Assembly (NCBI GenBank): GCA_001899635.1 | Contig: MKVQ01000002.1 | Coordinates: 250,198-314,197 of the forward strand | Reading direction: 5' to 3' | Length of the DNA: 64,000 bases | Source: Myxococcales bacterium 68-20 | Lineage (GTDB): Bacteria; Myxococcota_A; Polyangia; Polyangiales; Polyangiaceae | Shown: positions 62,596-64,000 of the stretch, in pieces | Position numbering within the stretch: position 1 is the stretch's first letter | Layout: each line of letters starts with the position of its first letter | Notes under the pieces: generated by a model | What the model was told of the DNA's origin: nothing | Databases searched by the model: none | Seen by the model: the letters and a program-made list of their open reading frames with translations, nothing else | Position numbers and translations under genes: made by a program

Positions 62596-64000
62596 TCAGT
62601 CGAAGCTCTCCGTTGTATCGTTCTGCGTCGTTGGGCTGCCGCACGCGGTCAGGTTCACGTCGAACACGGGTGTGGTCGCCTGCGGAGCCGTTCGCGGGAG
62701 CTCCACGACGAAGCGCGTCTGCGCGCCGTCGCTCGACTCGACGCGGATGCTGCCGCCGTGCGCGACGGCGATCTGCTGGGTGATGTAGAGGCCGAGGCCG
62801 AGACCACTCGAGCCGAGCCGCTTCGCCGGCCGCTCCCCTGAGTGGCGGAGGGGTTCGAACAGGACGGGAAGGAGCTCTGGAGGGACCGCCCCCCGGTTCT
62901 GAATCTCCACGCGAACGCCGTCGCCGGGAAAGCCCTCGATGCGAATCGACACTTCTGCGCCGGGCGTGCCGTGCTGGCAAGCGTTCGCCGCCAGGTTCGA
63001 CACGAGCTGAGAGAGGCGATCGCCATCCCACTCGCCGGTCACGTCGCCGATCACCTCGAGCCGGATCTCCCGCTTCTGCACGGGCTCGAGCTCCTCGATC
63101 ACGCACCGGCAGAGCGCGGCGAGGTCGACGCGTGAGCGTTGCAACGGAAGCCCATGCCCCAAACGGATGCGAGTGAAGTCGAGCAGCTGCGAGATCATCC
63201 GTTCCATGCGGTCCGCGCTGACGGCGATCCGGCTCACGGGCTTCGCAATCTTGTCCGAGTCGGCGCGTCCCTCGAGCAGGTTCGCTGCCATCGTGATCGC
63301 GCTCAGCGGGTTCCGCAGGTCGTGACCGAGTATCCCGATGAACATCTCGCTGAAGCGCACGGCCCTCTCCATCTCGGCGACGCGCGCTTCTCGTTCGCGC
63401 GCGACGAGCTTCTGCGCGGAGACGTCGAGGACCGACCCGATGTACCCGAGGAGCTCGCCGTTCGTGCCAAACGTCGGGGCGGCGGAGTCGAGCACCCAGC
63501 CGTAGCCGCCGTGCGCGCAGCGGACGCGGTACTCGACACGAAAGGACTCGTGCGGTCCCTTCGAGAGCGTAAGCATCCGCTCGACCTGGGTTCGGTCCTC
63601 CGGATGAACGACGTCGAGCCGACCGAAGCCGAGGCCAGCGCCTGGTGCCTGGCCCGTGAATGCGTACCAGCTCCGGCTGAGGTACGTGCAGCGACCATCG
63701 GGCCCGGTGACCCACACCATCACCGGCGCGTGCTCGGCCATGTTGCGGAAACGCTCCTCGCTCTCCTTCAGCGCACGCTCGGCGTACTTGCGCTGCGTGA
63801 TGTCGATCGTGACGACGGCCGCGCCCCGCGGCTGCCCGCTCTCGTCCTCGATCCGCGACGCGCTCTTCTGCACCCAGACGATCGAGCCATCGGGCTTCAA
63901 GTATCGCTTCTCGATCTCGAACGGCACCCCGTCCTCGAGGAGCTTCGTGAATGCCGCCTGGCTGCGCGCCAGGTCGTCCTCGTGCGTGAAGTCGAGCAGT
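62596..64000 (-). CDS. PAS-domain histidine kinase, 5' end beyond the window
   Basis: About 468 C-terminal residues of a sensor kinase; the frame is still open at the window edge. The visible part starts inside one PAS/PAC domain (EDDLARSQAAFTKLLEDG, then EIEKRYLKPDGSIVWVQKSA). A second PAS domain follows (FRNMAEHAPVMVWVTGPDGR; YRVRCAHGGYGWVLDSAAP) and then the kinase: IGILGHDLRNPLSAITMAAN, N box LVSNLAANACQHG, and SSGLGLGLYITQQIAVAHGG. It has no receiver. Its kinase core is close to that of the receiver-kinase-receiver protein downstream, which suggests duplication within the cluster. It heads the visible part of the signalling operon, four bases before the membrane hybrid kinase. The number of PAS domains cannot be known from this window. 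Confidence 0.92.
   Translation of the reverse strand, partial: LLDFTHEDDLARSQAAFTKLLEDGVPFEIEKRYLKPDGSIVWVQKSASRIEDESGQPRGAAVVTIDITQRKYAERALKESEERFRNMAEHAPVMVWVTGPDGRCTYLSRSWYAFTGQAPGAGLGFGRLDVVHPEDRTQVERMLTLSKGPHESFRVEYRVRCAHGGYGWVLDSAAPTFGTNGELLGYIGSVLDVSAQKLVAREREARVAEMERAVRFSEMFIGILGHDLRNPLSAITMAANLLEGRADSDKIAKPVSRIAVSADRMERMISQLLDFTRIRLGHGLPLQRSRVDLAALCRCVIEELEPVQKREIRLEVIGDVTGEWDGDRLSQLVSNLAANACQHGTPGAEVSIRIEGFPGDGVRVEIQNRGAVPPELLPVLFEPLRHSGERPAKRLGSSGLGLGLYITQQIAVAHGGSIRVESSDGAQTRFVVELPRTAPQATTPVFDVNLTACGSPTTQNDTTESFD

Noticed and set aside
62840-62865. GGTTCGAAC, resembling a tRNA T-loop
   Set aside because: It lies inside the PAS kinase coding region and no cloverleaf can be drawn around it.

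Overview
The window is one contiguous, very GC-rich stretch of bacterial chromosome with about 43 protein genes and no RNA gene, insertion sequence, prophage or CRISPR array that I can see. The style is that of a myxobacterium-like bacterium (Myxococcota, probably Polyangia): a eukaryote-type Ser/Thr kinase in an operon with a TPR membrane protein and a PPC-repeat lipoprotein, many TPR proteins with Pro/Ala/Ser-rich linkers, many hybrid histidine kinases, giant genes and frequent GTGA/ATGA overlaps. The taxon is an inference from gene content, not from a marker gene.

Layout. 1-4.1 kb: the 3' part of a dnaK-family gene and two TPR-type hypothetical proteins. 4.4-7.3 kb: two convergent TolC-family genes. 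7.5-10 kb: a receiver-GGDEF protein, mutY and a tiny TM2-like membrane protein that overlaps the mutY 5' end. 10-15.6 kb: a leftward operon (TPR membrane protein, kinase, PPC-repeat lipoprotein), then a tandem pair of small Cys-rich lipoproteins. 15.7-19.2 kb: a leftward E1-alpha/E1-beta/E2 2-oxoacid dehydrogenase operon whose E1-alpha has lost the thiamine-diphosphate motif. 19.4-25.2 kb: a TPR/winged-helix protein, a DUF4142 lipoprotein, and nadB with a degenerate CPBP-family membrane protein. 25.2-31.4 kb: etfBA, a LysR-pirin-YcaC-like cluster and a ferredoxin/metallo-beta-lactamase fusion, separated by strong hairpins. 31.5-34.5 kb: dnaX-ybaB-recR. 34.5-36.8 kb: a Cys-rich copper-storage-type protein overlapping a MerR regulator, then ridA and a lipoprotein.

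37-56.9 kb is the most unusual part. A 3,840-residue TPR protein reads leftward and is coupled by a GTGA overlap to a DUF374 acyltransferase. From the same control region a PlsC acyltransferase and a diacylglycerol-kinase-type lipid kinase read rightward, followed by a second TPR protein of 1,827 residues. Together these make a 20-kb block of two giant scaffold-like proteins with three lipid enzymes, which I regard as the best candidate for an undescribed system.

56.9-64 kb is a leftward signalling operon: a PAS histidine kinase (cut by the window end), a membrane GAF-kinase with three receivers, CheR, a truncated CheB-like protein and a receiver-kinase-receiver protein, linked by very short gaps or overlaps.

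All function calls rest on reading motifs by eye. No database search was possible, so family names are recognitions and substrate specificities are mostly open.
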